From Nocardiopsaceae bacterium (GTDB taxonomy: Bacteria; Actinomycetota; Actinomycetes; Streptosporangiales; Streptosporangiaceae): a stretch of 6,316 bases of DNA. Both the position numbers and the translations under genes were made by a program. The notes under the pieces were generated by a model that ran no database searches, was not told the DNA's origin, and saw only the letters and a program-made list of their open reading frames with translations. Location: assembly GCA_031254715.1 (NCBI GenBank), contig JAIRTY010000767.1:1-6316 (forward strand), given 5' to 3'. Shown here piece after piece: positions 1 through 5,589 of the stretch; positions within the stretch are counted from its first letter, which is position 1; every line of letters starts with the position of its first letter.

Positions 1-101
1 GCCCGCCATTTCGGCGCCTGGATCCCCGTCCACGCCTGCCCGGCCCGGATCTCCAGCGGCCCCAGGATCCGGAACGAGACCTGGACACTCGGCTCAATCA
101 C
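1..101 (-). CDS. SARP/AfsR-type transcriptional regulator, N-terminal fragment
   Basis: Reading the minus strand from a GTG at 101-99 gives an open frame to the left edge, about 33 codons. Residues 10-19 read FRILGPLEIR, followed by WTGIQAPKWR. Beta-strand openings such as FRVLGPLEV, followed by a (G/A)(P/A)K.R segment, are typical of the OmpR-like winged-helix DNA-binding domain of Streptomyces antibiotic regulatory proteins (SARP, AfsR/DnrI/RedD family), which usually continue into a bacterial transcriptional activation (BTAD) domain. Those proteins activate secondary-metabolite or developmental genes by binding direct heptameric repeats. An in-frame TGA lies at 107-105, so GTG 101 is the only sensible start. 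No Shine-Dalgarno sequence sits at a normal distance, so the transcript may be leaderless. The family call rests on a short stretch; the rest of the gene, its length and its fused domains are outside the window. Confidence 0.62.
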   Translation of the reverse strand, partial: MIEPSVQVSFRILGPLEIRAGQAWTGIQAPKWR

Positions 102-180
102 ACCTCAATCGTGACGCAATTTTGGCCTGGCACGCTCGATTTCAGCCACCGGGATGTGGCGTGGCGCACAGCTGCGCCTG

Positions 181-214
181 GGCCGCGGGTCACGTGCGGG
201 GGCGGCCCGCGGCC
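181..214. repeat. GC-rich inverted repeat, 9-bp arms
   Basis: GGCCGCGGG at 181-189 pairs perfectly with CCCGCGGCC at 206-214, leaving a 16-base loop. The loop is filled by one copy of the 15-bp direct repeat CACGTGCGGGGGCGG (191-205). The element lies about 80-113 bases upstream of the SARP-like start. It could be a protein-binding site or an RNA stem. In such GC-rich DNA a chance dyad is possible, so its function is unknown. Confidence 0.45.
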
Positions 215-260
215 GGCCGGTGAAGCGGGGTGGCCGCTGTTCTCGCACGTGCGGGGGCGG
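191..260. repeat. Direct repeat of 15 bp, two copies 55 bp apart
   Basis: The sequence CACGTGCGGGGGCGG occurs identically at 191-205 and 246-260. Both copies begin with the palindromic hexamer CACGTG. The start-to-start distance of 55 bp is close to five helical turns, which would put both copies on the same face of the DNA. They sit about 90 and 145 bases upstream of the SARP-like gene start. Paired direct repeats upstream of a regulator fit operator or activator sites, but no binding protein can be named from the sequence. Confidence 0.45.
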
Positions 261-288
261 GTCGGCGGTCACCCCTTAATTCCCGTAG

Positions 289-307
289 CACGGGCCTGCG
301 GCCCGTG
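289..307. repeat. Perfect hairpin, 8-bp stem with 3-base loop
   Basis: CACGGGCC (289-296) and GGCCCGTG (300-307) form a perfect dyad around TGC. Neither strand has a T-run after the stem, so a canonical intrinsic terminator is not supported. It could act as a U-less actinobacterial terminator or as a structural element upstream of the SARP-like gene. Confidence 0.4.
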
Positions 308-419
308 TGCACAACCGGAAACCCGATCAGCGGGGGACATCATGACGCGCAAACTCGTCGCCGGCTACCACGGCCGGCACCGGCGTGACCGCAATGAATG
401 GCGCGAAGGCGCGGCTGGG

Positions 420-440
420 CGGGCGGGGGCCTCCCGCCCG
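420..440 (-). terminator. Possible U-less terminator hairpin after the glmU-prs-helicase operon
   Basis: CGGGCGGG (420-427) and CCCGCCCG (433-440) form an 8-bp, all-GC stem around a 5-base loop. It lies about 147 bases past the helicase stop codon. There is no T-tract downstream on the minus strand. Many actinobacterial terminators are reported as strong stems without a T-tract, so a role in ending the operon transcript is possible. A second, weaker dyad, GCCCGG/CCGGGC at 544-557, lies closer to the stop and is an alternative. Confidence 0.3.
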
Positions 441-586
441 GCCCTCGCTCCTGCCTATTACCTGCGACGGCCTGCCACCCCGTGTCATGAATCCGCGAGC
501 GAGCACGCCGTAGCCGGTCCCTACCCAGGCGTGAGCAGCTCCGGCCCGGTGCCGGGCATCGCGCGGGCGGCTGAGGAGTAACGCCG

Positions 587-3112
587 CTAGAGCTGGCCCG
601 CGTCGGTGACGGTGATGACGGCTTCGCCGGCCTCGTCGCTGGCGGCCAGGTCCACGGTGGCGGAGAAGCCCCAGTCGTGGTCGCCGGCCGGGTCGTCGAA
701 GATCTGGCGCACGGCCCACCGGCCCGGCTGCTGGTCGATGATCAGGAGGCCGGGACCGCGGGCGTCCGGGCCGGTGCCGAGCTCGTCGTGCTGGTCGAAG
801 TACGGCTCCAGCGCATCCGCCCAGGCGTCCGCATCCCAGCCTGCCTCGGCGTCGAGCTCGCCGAGCTCGACGTAGCTGCGGCGGGCGGCCAGCTCGACCC
901 GGCGGAACAGGGCGTTGCGCACCAGCACCCGGAACGCCCGGAGGTTGCCGGTGACGGCTGGCGGGCGCCCGGCCTCGGCCCGGATACCCGCTGGCTGGCC
1001 GTCGCCGGCCTCGCGCAGCCGTTCCCACTCCTCCAGCAGGCTGGAGTCCACCTGCCGGATCAGCTCGCCGAGCCATTCGATGAGGTCGGCGAGCTCTTCG
1101 GTCCTGGCGTCCTCCGGCACGGTCCGCCGCAGCGCGTGGTAGGTGTCGGCCAGGTACCGCAGTACCAGGCCCTCGCTGCGGGCGAGCTGGTAGAAGCCGA
1201 TGTACTCGGTGAACGACAACGCCCGTTCGTACATGTCCCTGGCCACCGATTTGGGCGCCAGCTCGTAGTCCGCGACCCAGGGGTGACCGCGGCGGTAGAG
1301 GTTGTAGGCGGTTTCCAGCAGGTCGGCGAGCGGCCGCGGATGGGTCACCTCCTCCAGCAGGTCCATCCGCTCGTCGTAGTCGAGGCCGTCGGCCTTCATC
1401 TGGGCGACGGCCTCGCCGCGCGCCTTGAACTGCTGGGCGGCCAGCACCGGGCGCGGGTTGTCCAGCGTCGCCTCGATCACAGAGACCACGTCCAGCGGGT
1501 AGCCGGGTGAGTCCCGGTCCAGCAGCTCGATGGCCGCCAGCGCCAGTGGCGACAGCGGCTGGTTGAGCGCGAAGTCTTCCTGCAGGTCCACCGTGAGCCG
1601 GACCAGCCGTCCCTCGGCGTCCGGTTCGTCCAGCCGCTCGACCACCCCGGCCGCCAGCAGCGCCCGGTAGATCTCGATGGCCCGGTGGATGTGGCGGCGC
1701 CGCGCCGCCGGTTCCTCGTCGTTGCCGGTGAGCAGGTGCTTCATGGCTGCGACCGCGTCGCCCGGGCGGCTGATCACGTTCAGCAGCATGGCGTGGGTCA
1801 CGGTGAAGCTGGACCTGAGCGGTTCCGGCTCTGCCGCTACCAGCCGCTCGAACGTCGGCTGGCCCCAGCCGACGGTCCCCTCCGGCGGCCTTTTCCGCAC
1901 CACCTTGCGCCGCTTCTTCGGGTCGTCGCCGGCCTTGGCCAGTGCCCGCTCGTTCTCAACGACGTGCTCTGGAGCCTGCGCGACCACATAACCGATGTCG
2001 TCGAATCCGGCCCGCCCGGCCCGGCCCGCGATCTGGTGGAACTCCCGCGCCTGCAGCAGCCGGACCCGGCTGCCGTCGTACTTGGACAGCCCGGTGAACA
2101 GCACGGTGCGGATCGGCACGTTGATGCCGACGCCGAGGGTGTCGGTGCCGCAGATGACCTTGAGCAGGCCGGCCTGGGCCAGGGTCTCCACCAGCCGCCG
2201 GTACCGGGGCAGCATCCCGGCGTGGTGCACCCCGATGCCGTGCCGGACCAGCCGGGACAGGGTCCGCCCGAAGCCGGCCGTGAACCGGAACCGGCCGATC
2301 GCCTCGGCGATGGCGTCCTTCTCGGCCCGGGAGCTCATGTTCACGCTCATCAGCGCCTGTGCCTGGGTGATCGCCGCCGCCTGGGTGAAGTGCACCACGT
2401 ACACCGGGGCCCGGCGGGTCTCGAGCAGCTCAGCCAGCGTCTCGTGCAGCGGCGTGGTGACATAGGAGAACATCAGCGGCACCGGCCGCTGCACGGACTT
2501 GACCACGGCGGTGGGCCGGCCGGTCCGCCGGGTCAGGTCCCGCTCGAACCTGGTGACGTCCCCCAGGGTCGCCGACATCAGCAGGAACTGGGCCTGCGGC
2601 AGCTCGATCAGCGGCACTTGCCAGGCCCAGCCGCGGTCCGGGTCGGCGTAGAAGTGGAACTCATCCATCACGACCTGGCCGGCATCCGCCCGGGCACCGC
2701 GGCGGAGCGCGAGGTTGGCCAGCACCTCGGCGGTGCAGCAGATGATGGGCGCGTCCGGGTTGACGCTGGCGTCCCCGGTCATCATGCCGACGCTGGCGGG
2801 ACCGAAGTCGTCGCACAGGGCGAAGAACTTCTCCGACACCAGGGCCTTGACCGGGGCGGTGTAGAAGGTCCGCTGGCCCTGGGCCAGCGCGGCGAAGTGG
2901 GCGCCCTCGGCGACCAGGCTCTTGCCGGACCCGGTCGGGGTGGACAGGATCACGTTAGCGCCCGACACGATCTCGATCAGCGCCTCTTCCTGATGCGGGT
3001 ACAGGTCGAGGCCGCGGCCGGCGGTCCAGTCCGCGAAGGCACCGAACACCGAGTCCGGGTCGGCGGCCTCGGGCAGGCGGCCGGTGAGGGTGAGCGCGTC
3101 GGTGCTTGTCAC
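587..3112 (-). CDS. DExH-box (Ski2-like) RNA/DNA helicase with C-terminal DUF3516 region
   Basis: An 841-residue superfamily 2 helicase, full length for its family. Seen in order: Walker A/motif I STPTGSGKS (57-65); motif Ia-like TAPVKALVSEKFF (85-97); motif II DEFH (150-153); motif III SAT (180-182); the Ski2-type VHHAGMLPRYRR (295-306); motif V GTDTLGVGINVP (322-333); motif VI QIAGRAGRAG (360-369). From about residue 390 to the end it matches the DUF3516 region of actinobacterial helicases, with a conserved FRVLVRNALFRRVELAA stretch and a GTGPDARGP segment near the C-terminus. Ski2-like enzymes (Mtr4, Ski2, bacterial relatives) use ATP to unwind RNA or structured nucleic acid; the substrate of this subfamily is not established, and a role in RNA turnover is inference. 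The start is GTG 3112, the only start codon after prs apart from a CTG, with no clear Shine-Dalgarno. It begins 31 bases after the prs stop and is probably co-transcribed and cytoplasmic. Confidence 0.93.
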   Translation of the reverse strand: MTSTDALTLTGRLPEAADPDSVFGAFADWTAGRGLDLYPHQEEALIEIVSGANVILSTPTGSGKSLVAEGAHFAALAQGQRTFYTAPVKALVSEKFFALCDDFGPASVGMMTGDASVNPDAPIICCTAEVLANLALRRGARADAGQVVMDEFHFYADPDRGWAWQVPLIELPQAQFLLMSATLGDVTRFERDLTRRTGRPTAVVKSVQRPVPLMFSYVTTPLHETLAELLETRRAPVYVVHFTQAAAITQAQALMSVNMSSRAEKDAIAEAIGRFRFTAGFGRTLSRLVRHGIGVHHAGMLPRYRRLVETLAQAGLLKVICGTDTLGVGINVPIRTVLFTGLSKYDGSRVRLLQAREFHQIAGRAGRAGFDDIGYVVAQAPEHVVENERALAKAGDDPKKRRKVVRKRPPEGTVGWGQPTFERLVAAEPEPLRSSFTVTHAMLLNVISRPGDAVAAMKHLLTGNDEEPAARRRHIHRAIEIYRALLAAGVVERLDEPDAEGRLVRLTVDLQEDFALNQPLSPLALAAIELLDRDSPGYPLDVVSVIEATLDNPRPVLAAQQFKARGEAVAQMKADGLDYDERMDLLEEVTHPRPLADLLETAYNLYRRGHPWVADYELAPKSVARDMYERALSFTEYIGFYQLARSEGLVLRYLADTYHALRRTVPEDARTEELADLIEWLGELIRQVDSSLLEEWERLREAGDGQPAGIRAEAGRPPAVTGNLRAFRVLVRNALFRRVELAARRSYVELGELDAEAGWDADAWADALEPYFDQHDELGTGPDARGPGLLIIDQQPGRWAVRQIFDDPAGDHDWGFSATVDLAASDEAGEAVITVTDAGQL

Positions 3113-3143
3113 GCTGTCATGCGTACCACGAGCCCGGACCAGG

Positions 3144-4121
3144 TCAGCTCTGGCCGTCGAACAGGCTGGTCACCGACCCGTCGCTGAAGACCTCCTTGAT
3201 GGCCCGCGCGATCAGCGGCGCGATCGACAGCACGGTGAGCTTGTCGAACCGCTTCTCGCCCGGGATCGGCACCGTGTTGGTCACGATGACCTCGCTGATC
3301 GCCGAGTTCTTCAGGCCGTCCACGGCGGCGCCCGACAGCACCCCGTGGGTGGCGGTCACGATCACCTGCGCCGCGCCCTGCTCGAACAGCGCCTCCGCCG
3401 CCTTGATGATCGTCGCGCCGGTGTCGATCATGTCGTCGACAACGATGCAGGTGCGGCCGGCCACCTGCCCGACGACCTCGGACACCGCGACCTTGTGGGC
3501 CACATCCGGGTCGCGCCGCTTGTGAATGATGGCGAGCGGGCAGCCGAGCCGGTCGGTCCACCGCTCGCAGACGCGGACCCGGCCGGCGTCCGGCGCCACG
3601 ACCGTGACCTGCGAGACGTCCAGCCTGGCGGTGATGTACTCGGCCAGGATCGGGAGCGCGAACAGGTGGTCCACCGGCCCGTCGAAGAACCCCTGGATCT
3701 GCGCGGTGTGCAGGTCCACGGCCATCAGCCGGTCGGCGCCGGCGGTGGCGAACAGGTCAGCCATCAGCCGGGCCGAGATCGGCTCCCGGCCGTGGCTCTT
3801 CTTATCCTGCCGCGCGTACCCGAAGAACGGCGTCACCACGGTGATCCGCTTGGCCGAGGCCCGCTTGAGCGCATCCACCATGATGAGCTGTTCCATGATC
3901 CAGCGGTTGATGGGCGAGGTGTGGCTCTGCACCACGAAGGCATCGCTGCCGCGCACAGATTCGAGGAACCGGACGAAGATCTCGCCGTTGGCGAAGTCGG
4001 AGAGCCTGGTCGGCGTGGGCTCGATGTCCAGGCACCCGGCGATCTCCTCGGTCAGCTCCGGATGCGCCCGGCCGGAGAAGAGCATGAGCTTCTTCTCGTT
4101 GCTGCTGGTAATGCCCGTCAC
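3144..4121 (-). CDS. prs: Ribose-phosphate pyrophosphokinase (PRPP synthase, class I)
   Basis: A 325-residue cytoplasmic enzyme that transfers pyrophosphate from ATP to ribose 5-phosphate, giving PRPP for purine, pyrimidine, histidine, tryptophan and NAD synthesis; in actinobacteria PRPP also feeds decaprenyl-phosphoarabinose. Seen: N-terminal KKLMLFSGRAHPELTEEIA (10-28); the catalytic flexible loop YARQDKKSHGREPISAR (102-118); the PRPP synthase signature DLHTAQIQGFFDGPVDHL (136-153) with the metal-binding His; the PRPP-binding loop VVDDMIDTG (227-235); and the end VTSLFDGQS. No key residue is missing and length is normal. The start is GTG 4121, which overlaps the glmU stop as GTGA; it gives the family N-terminus (MTGI...KKLM) and has GAGGGAG ten bases upstream, inside the end of glmU. 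The overlap implies translational coupling with glmU. Confidence 0.97.
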   Translation of the reverse strand: MTGITSSNEKKLMLFSGRAHPELTEEIAGCLDIEPTPTRLSDFANGEIFVRFLESVRGSDAFVVQSHTSPINRWIMEQLIMVDALKRASAKRITVVTPFFGYARQDKKSHGREPISARLMADLFATAGADRLMAVDLHTAQIQGFFDGPVDHLFALPILAEYITARLDVSQVTVVAPDAGRVRVCERWTDRLGCPLAIIHKRRDPDVAHKVAVSEVVGQVAGRTCIVVDDMIDTGATIIKAAEALFEQGAAQVIVTATHGVLSGAAVDGLKNSAISEVIVTNTVPIPGEKRFDKLTVLSIAPLIARAIKEVFSDGSVTSLFDGQS

Positions 4122-5233
4122 GCCTGCTGTACTCCCTCATTCGGCTGTGTGCCACGGGCCGCGGCGCCCATACCGCCCGGCGGCTTTCGGTCTGGGGACT
4201 TGACGACGGTTCCCGGCGTCAGATGGGCGAACGGCCCCACCGTCGCGCCGGGCCCGATCACGGCTGACTCGCAGACGGCATGGATCACCGTCGCGCCTTC
4301 TCCCACGGTGGTGTCGCGCAGCAGGCAGCCCGGCCCTACCCGCGCGCCCGCCCCGATCCCGGTCCGTCCCTGCAGTTGCGTGCCGGGGCCGATCTCGCTT
4401 TCCGGCCCGATCGAGACCCCGGCGTCGACCATCGTGGTCGCCGGATCCACGACCGACACCCCGGTTCGCATCCATTCCGCCAGCAGCCGCTGGTTGATGG
4501 CGTGCCGGGCCTGCGCGAGCTGCGCACGGTCGTTCACCCCGGCCACCTCGGCCGGATCGGCCATCCGGACCGAGGCCACGTGGTGCCCTTCGGCCCGGAG
4601 GATGGCCACGACGTCGGTGAGGTACTCCTCGCCCTTGGCGTTGCCGGTCGGCAGCCGCTTCACGGAGTCGGCCAGCAGGCCTGCGTCGAACGCGTACATC
4701 CCCGAGTTGACCTCGGTGATGGCGCGCTGCTCGGGGGTTGCCTCGGCCTCCTCGACGATCTCGGCGAAGCCGCCGGCCTCATCCCGGATGATCCGGCCGT
4801 ACCCGGCCGGGTCGGGCATCACCGCGGTGAGCGCGGTGGCGGCGGCGTTCTCGGTCGCGTGCTGGCGGACCAGCGCGGCCAGCGTCCGGCCCCGCAGCAC
4901 CGGGGTGTCGCCGTAGGTCACGACCACCATGCCCCGGTCGAGCCCGGTCTCCTCGACCACCACCCGCACCGCGTGCCCGGTCCCGCCCTGCCGGTCCTGG
5001 ATCACCACCCGGGCGTCCGAGGCATGCTCGGCGAGGTGGCGCTGCACCTCCTCCCGCCGGTGCCCGGCCACCACGATGATCTCCTCGGGATCAAGCTCCC
5101 GGGCGGCGGCCAGCACGTAGTCGAGCATGCTCTGGCCGCAGATCTGATGGAGCACTTTGGGGGTCGCGGATTTCATCCGGGTGCCCTCGCCGGCCGCAAG
5201 GATGATCACGGCAGCCGGGCGGATCGCACTCAC
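4118..5233 (-). CDS. glmU: GlmU, UDP-GlcNAc pyrophosphorylase with truncated acetyltransferase domain
   Basis: The N-terminal domain (about 1-235) is a complete Rossmann-like uridyltransferase that joins UTP and GlcNAc-1-P to give UDP-GlcNAc for peptidoglycan. Seen: LAAGEGTRMKSATPK (12-26), the nucleotide-binding GxGTxM...PK motif; GGTGHAV; the metal-site YGDTPVL; ITEVNSGMYAFDA; and the conserved GVND before the linker helix. The C-terminal left-handed beta-helix starts normally (hexapeptides such as IGPESEIGPGTQ and VGPGCLL) but stops after GPFAHLTPGTVV (333-344), ending in a 27-residue non-repetitive tail. Total length is 371 residues against about 450-495 for the family. The turns holding the catalytic Lys, His, Tyr and Asn of the acetyltransferase are absent. 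The Arg of the LRPG motif (E. coli Arg333) is Thr339. I infer loss of the GlcN-1-P acetyltransferase activity. Start GTG 5233 has GAGGAG nine bases upstream; the further upstream start would add residues unlike the family. First gene of the operon with prs. Confidence 0.92.
   Translation of the reverse strand: MSAIRPAAVIILAAGEGTRMKSATPKVLHQICGQSMLDYVLAAARELDPEEIIVVAGHRREEVQRHLAEHASDARVVIQDRQGGTGHAVRVVVEETGLDRGMVVVTYGDTPVLRGRTLAALVRQHATENAAATALTAVMPDPAGYGRIIRDEAGGFAEIVEEAEATPEQRAITEVNSGMYAFDAGLLADSVKRLPTGNAKGEEYLTDVVAILRAEGHHVASVRMADPAEVAGVNDRAQLAQARHAINQRLLAEWMRTGVSVVDPATTMVDAGVSIGPESEIGPGTQLQGRTGIGAGARVGPGCLLRDTTVGEGATVIHAVCESAVIGPGATVGPFAHLTPGTVVKSPDRKPPGGMGAAARGTQPNEGVQQA
4132..4138 (-). 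promoter_or_regulatory. Ribosome binding site of prs inside the glmU 3' end
   Basis: GAGGGAG on the minus strand lies ten bases before the GTG at 4121. It is located within the last codons of glmU, so ribosomes finishing glmU will cover it. It supports the GTG 4121 start and coupling of the two genes. Confidence 0.7.
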
Positions 5234-5242
5234 GTGGCCGCA

Positions 5243-5248
5243 CTCCTC
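5243..5248 (-). promoter_or_regulatory. Ribosome binding site of glmU
   Basis: GAGGAG on the minus strand, nine bases before the GTG at 5233. It decides the glmU start in favour of the 371-residue product, whose N-terminus (VSAIRPAAVIILAAGEGTR) places the nucleotide-binding loop at the usual distance from the start. Confidence 0.75.
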
Positions 5249-5356
5249 GGTATCTGGTCCGGTAGCCGCTGCCCGGTGACCGGGACTCCCGCTCCCCAAC
5301 TTGCTCGCATCGCGTCACGACGCGGGGAAAAAGCCGTTCACGTGCCCGACTCTGGC

Positions 5357-5362
5357 AGGATA
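5357..5362 (-). promoter_or_regulatory. Candidate -10 box for the glmU operon
   Basis: TATCCT on the minus strand fits the TANNNT actinobacterial -10 consensus and is the only such hexamer I found in suitable position upstream of glmU. The region 17 bases further upstream (CCCGCT) is not a recognisable -35. A TTGACC (minus strand, 5374-5369) is only six bases away, which is too close to serve as the -35. This is a weak call based on elimination. Confidence 0.25.
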
Positions 5363-5535
5363 CCGCCCGGTCAATAGCCAGCGGGTGGCTTGCCGGCGCA
5401 TCGGGCGATGCACGGGCTCCCGAGCCCGAGTCCTCGCCGGGGGCCGGTTCATGCCGTTCGTCACGGTCCTGACCTCTCCTGAGGTACCGCCCACCCACCG
5501 GCACCGCCGCGATCGGCACCGCCGGTGCCCTCGGC

Positions 5536-5563
5536 CTGGTATTGACCCAATGGTCAATACCAG
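5536..5563. promoter_or_regulatory. Operator 1: 28-bp perfect palindrome over the -35 box
   Basis: CTGGTATTGACC (5536-5547) and GGTCAATACCAG (5552-5563) are perfect inverted arms of 12 bp around a 4-base centre CAAT. The core is TTGACC-N4-GGTCAA. The left half is itself the -35 hexamer of the membrane protein promoter, so a bound dimer would block RNA polymerase. Size and symmetry suit a TetR-family dimer, and a TetR gene lies directly downstream. A TetR binder is inference; the palindrome is seen directly. Confidence 0.85.
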
Positions 5564-5570
5564 CTACTAT
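5542..5570 (+). promoter_or_regulatory. Promoter of the membrane protein gene (TTGACC-N17-TACTAT)
   Basis: TTGACC at 5542-5547 matches the sigma-70/SigA -35 consensus in five of six positions. TACTAT at 5565-5570 fits the TANNNT -10 box. The spacer is exactly 17 bases. Transcription would start at about 5577-5578, that is at the ATG of the downstream gene, and no Shine-Dalgarno precedes that ATG, so a leaderless mRNA is predicted. The promoter is enclosed by two palindromic operators. Confidence 0.8.
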
Positions 5571-5589
5571 TAACCATATGGTCAATAGT
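5566..5589. promoter_or_regulatory. Operator 2: 24-bp palindrome centred on the start codon
   Basis: ACTATTAACCAT (5566-5577) and ATGGTCAATAGT (5578-5589) are inverted 12-bp arms with one mismatch (A at 5572 against C at 5583). The core is TTAACC-N4-GGTCAA, the same architecture as operator 1. It overlaps most of the -10 box, the predicted transcription start and the ATG. The centres of operators 1 and 2 are 28 bp apart. Two like sites on either side of the promoter suggest cooperative or double repression. Confidence 0.8.

Larger units (their letters stand above)
102..586. other. Intergenic region between the helicase and the SARP-like gene
   Basis: This stretch lies downstream of the helicase stop and upstream of the SARP-like start, with both flanking genes on the minus strand. 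It should therefore contain the end of the operon transcript and the promoter of the regulator. I see GC-rich dyads at 181-214, 289-307, 420-440 and 544-557, and a 15-bp direct repeat at 191-205 and 246-260. I could not find a convincing -35/-10 pair on the minus strand or any tRNA-like cloverleaf. An open frame from ATG 342 to TAA 581 (79 codons, GGGGGA four bases before the ATG) resembles no family I know and is probably not a gene. Confidence 0.6.
5234..5535. other. Divergent intergenic region upstream of glmU
   Basis: About 300 bases between glmU (minus) and the membrane protein promoter (plus). It must hold the glmU promoter. The best minus-strand -10 candidate is TATCCT at 5362-5357, without a good -35 at the usual distance; it would give a leader of roughly 115 bases. 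Also seen: a half-operator GGTCAATAG at 5369-5377; a dyad CGGGCTC/GAGCCCG at 5413-5428; a direct repeat CGGCACCGCCG at 5499-5509 and 5514-5524; and an inverted repeat GGCACC/GGTGCC at 5515-5529. No tRNA or convincing small gene was found here. Confidence 0.55.

Noticed and set aside
111..581. Long plus-strand open frame of 156 codons beginning with GTG 111
   Set aside because: No ribosome binding site at that start, Arg/Gly/Pro-rich composition and no recognisable domain; it looks like chance openness in GC-rich intergenic DNA.
1685..3187. 500-codon plus-strand open frame opposite the helicase
   Set aside because: It is the antisense shadow of the helicase gene, whose minus-strand frame carries all the conserved helicase motifs; the shadow has no domain pattern.
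4118..4220. Frameshift as explanation for the short GlmU
   Set aside because: About 100 residues (300 bases) are missing, but fewer than 100 bases separate the last helix motif from prs, so no reading-frame change can restore the domain.
3084..4916. 610-codon plus-strand open frame opposite prs and glmU
   Set aside because: It spans the antisense of two clearly recognised genes and their overlap, with low-complexity Arg/Pro/Ser-rich sequence.
5234..5541. A tRNA gene upstream of glmU
   Set aside because: No T-arm GGTTCRA-type motif with matching acceptor and anticodon arms was found on either strand.
5301..5573. 90-codon plus-strand open frame in the glmU upstream region
   Set aside because: It runs through the promoter and operator 1 of the membrane gene, has no family resemblance and no supporting ribosome binding site.
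5542..5577. TTG 5542 as start of the membrane protein, adding 12 residues
   Set aside because: The TTG is the -35 hexamer and the added segment is the operator and promoter sequence; ATG 5578 fits the predicted transcription start.
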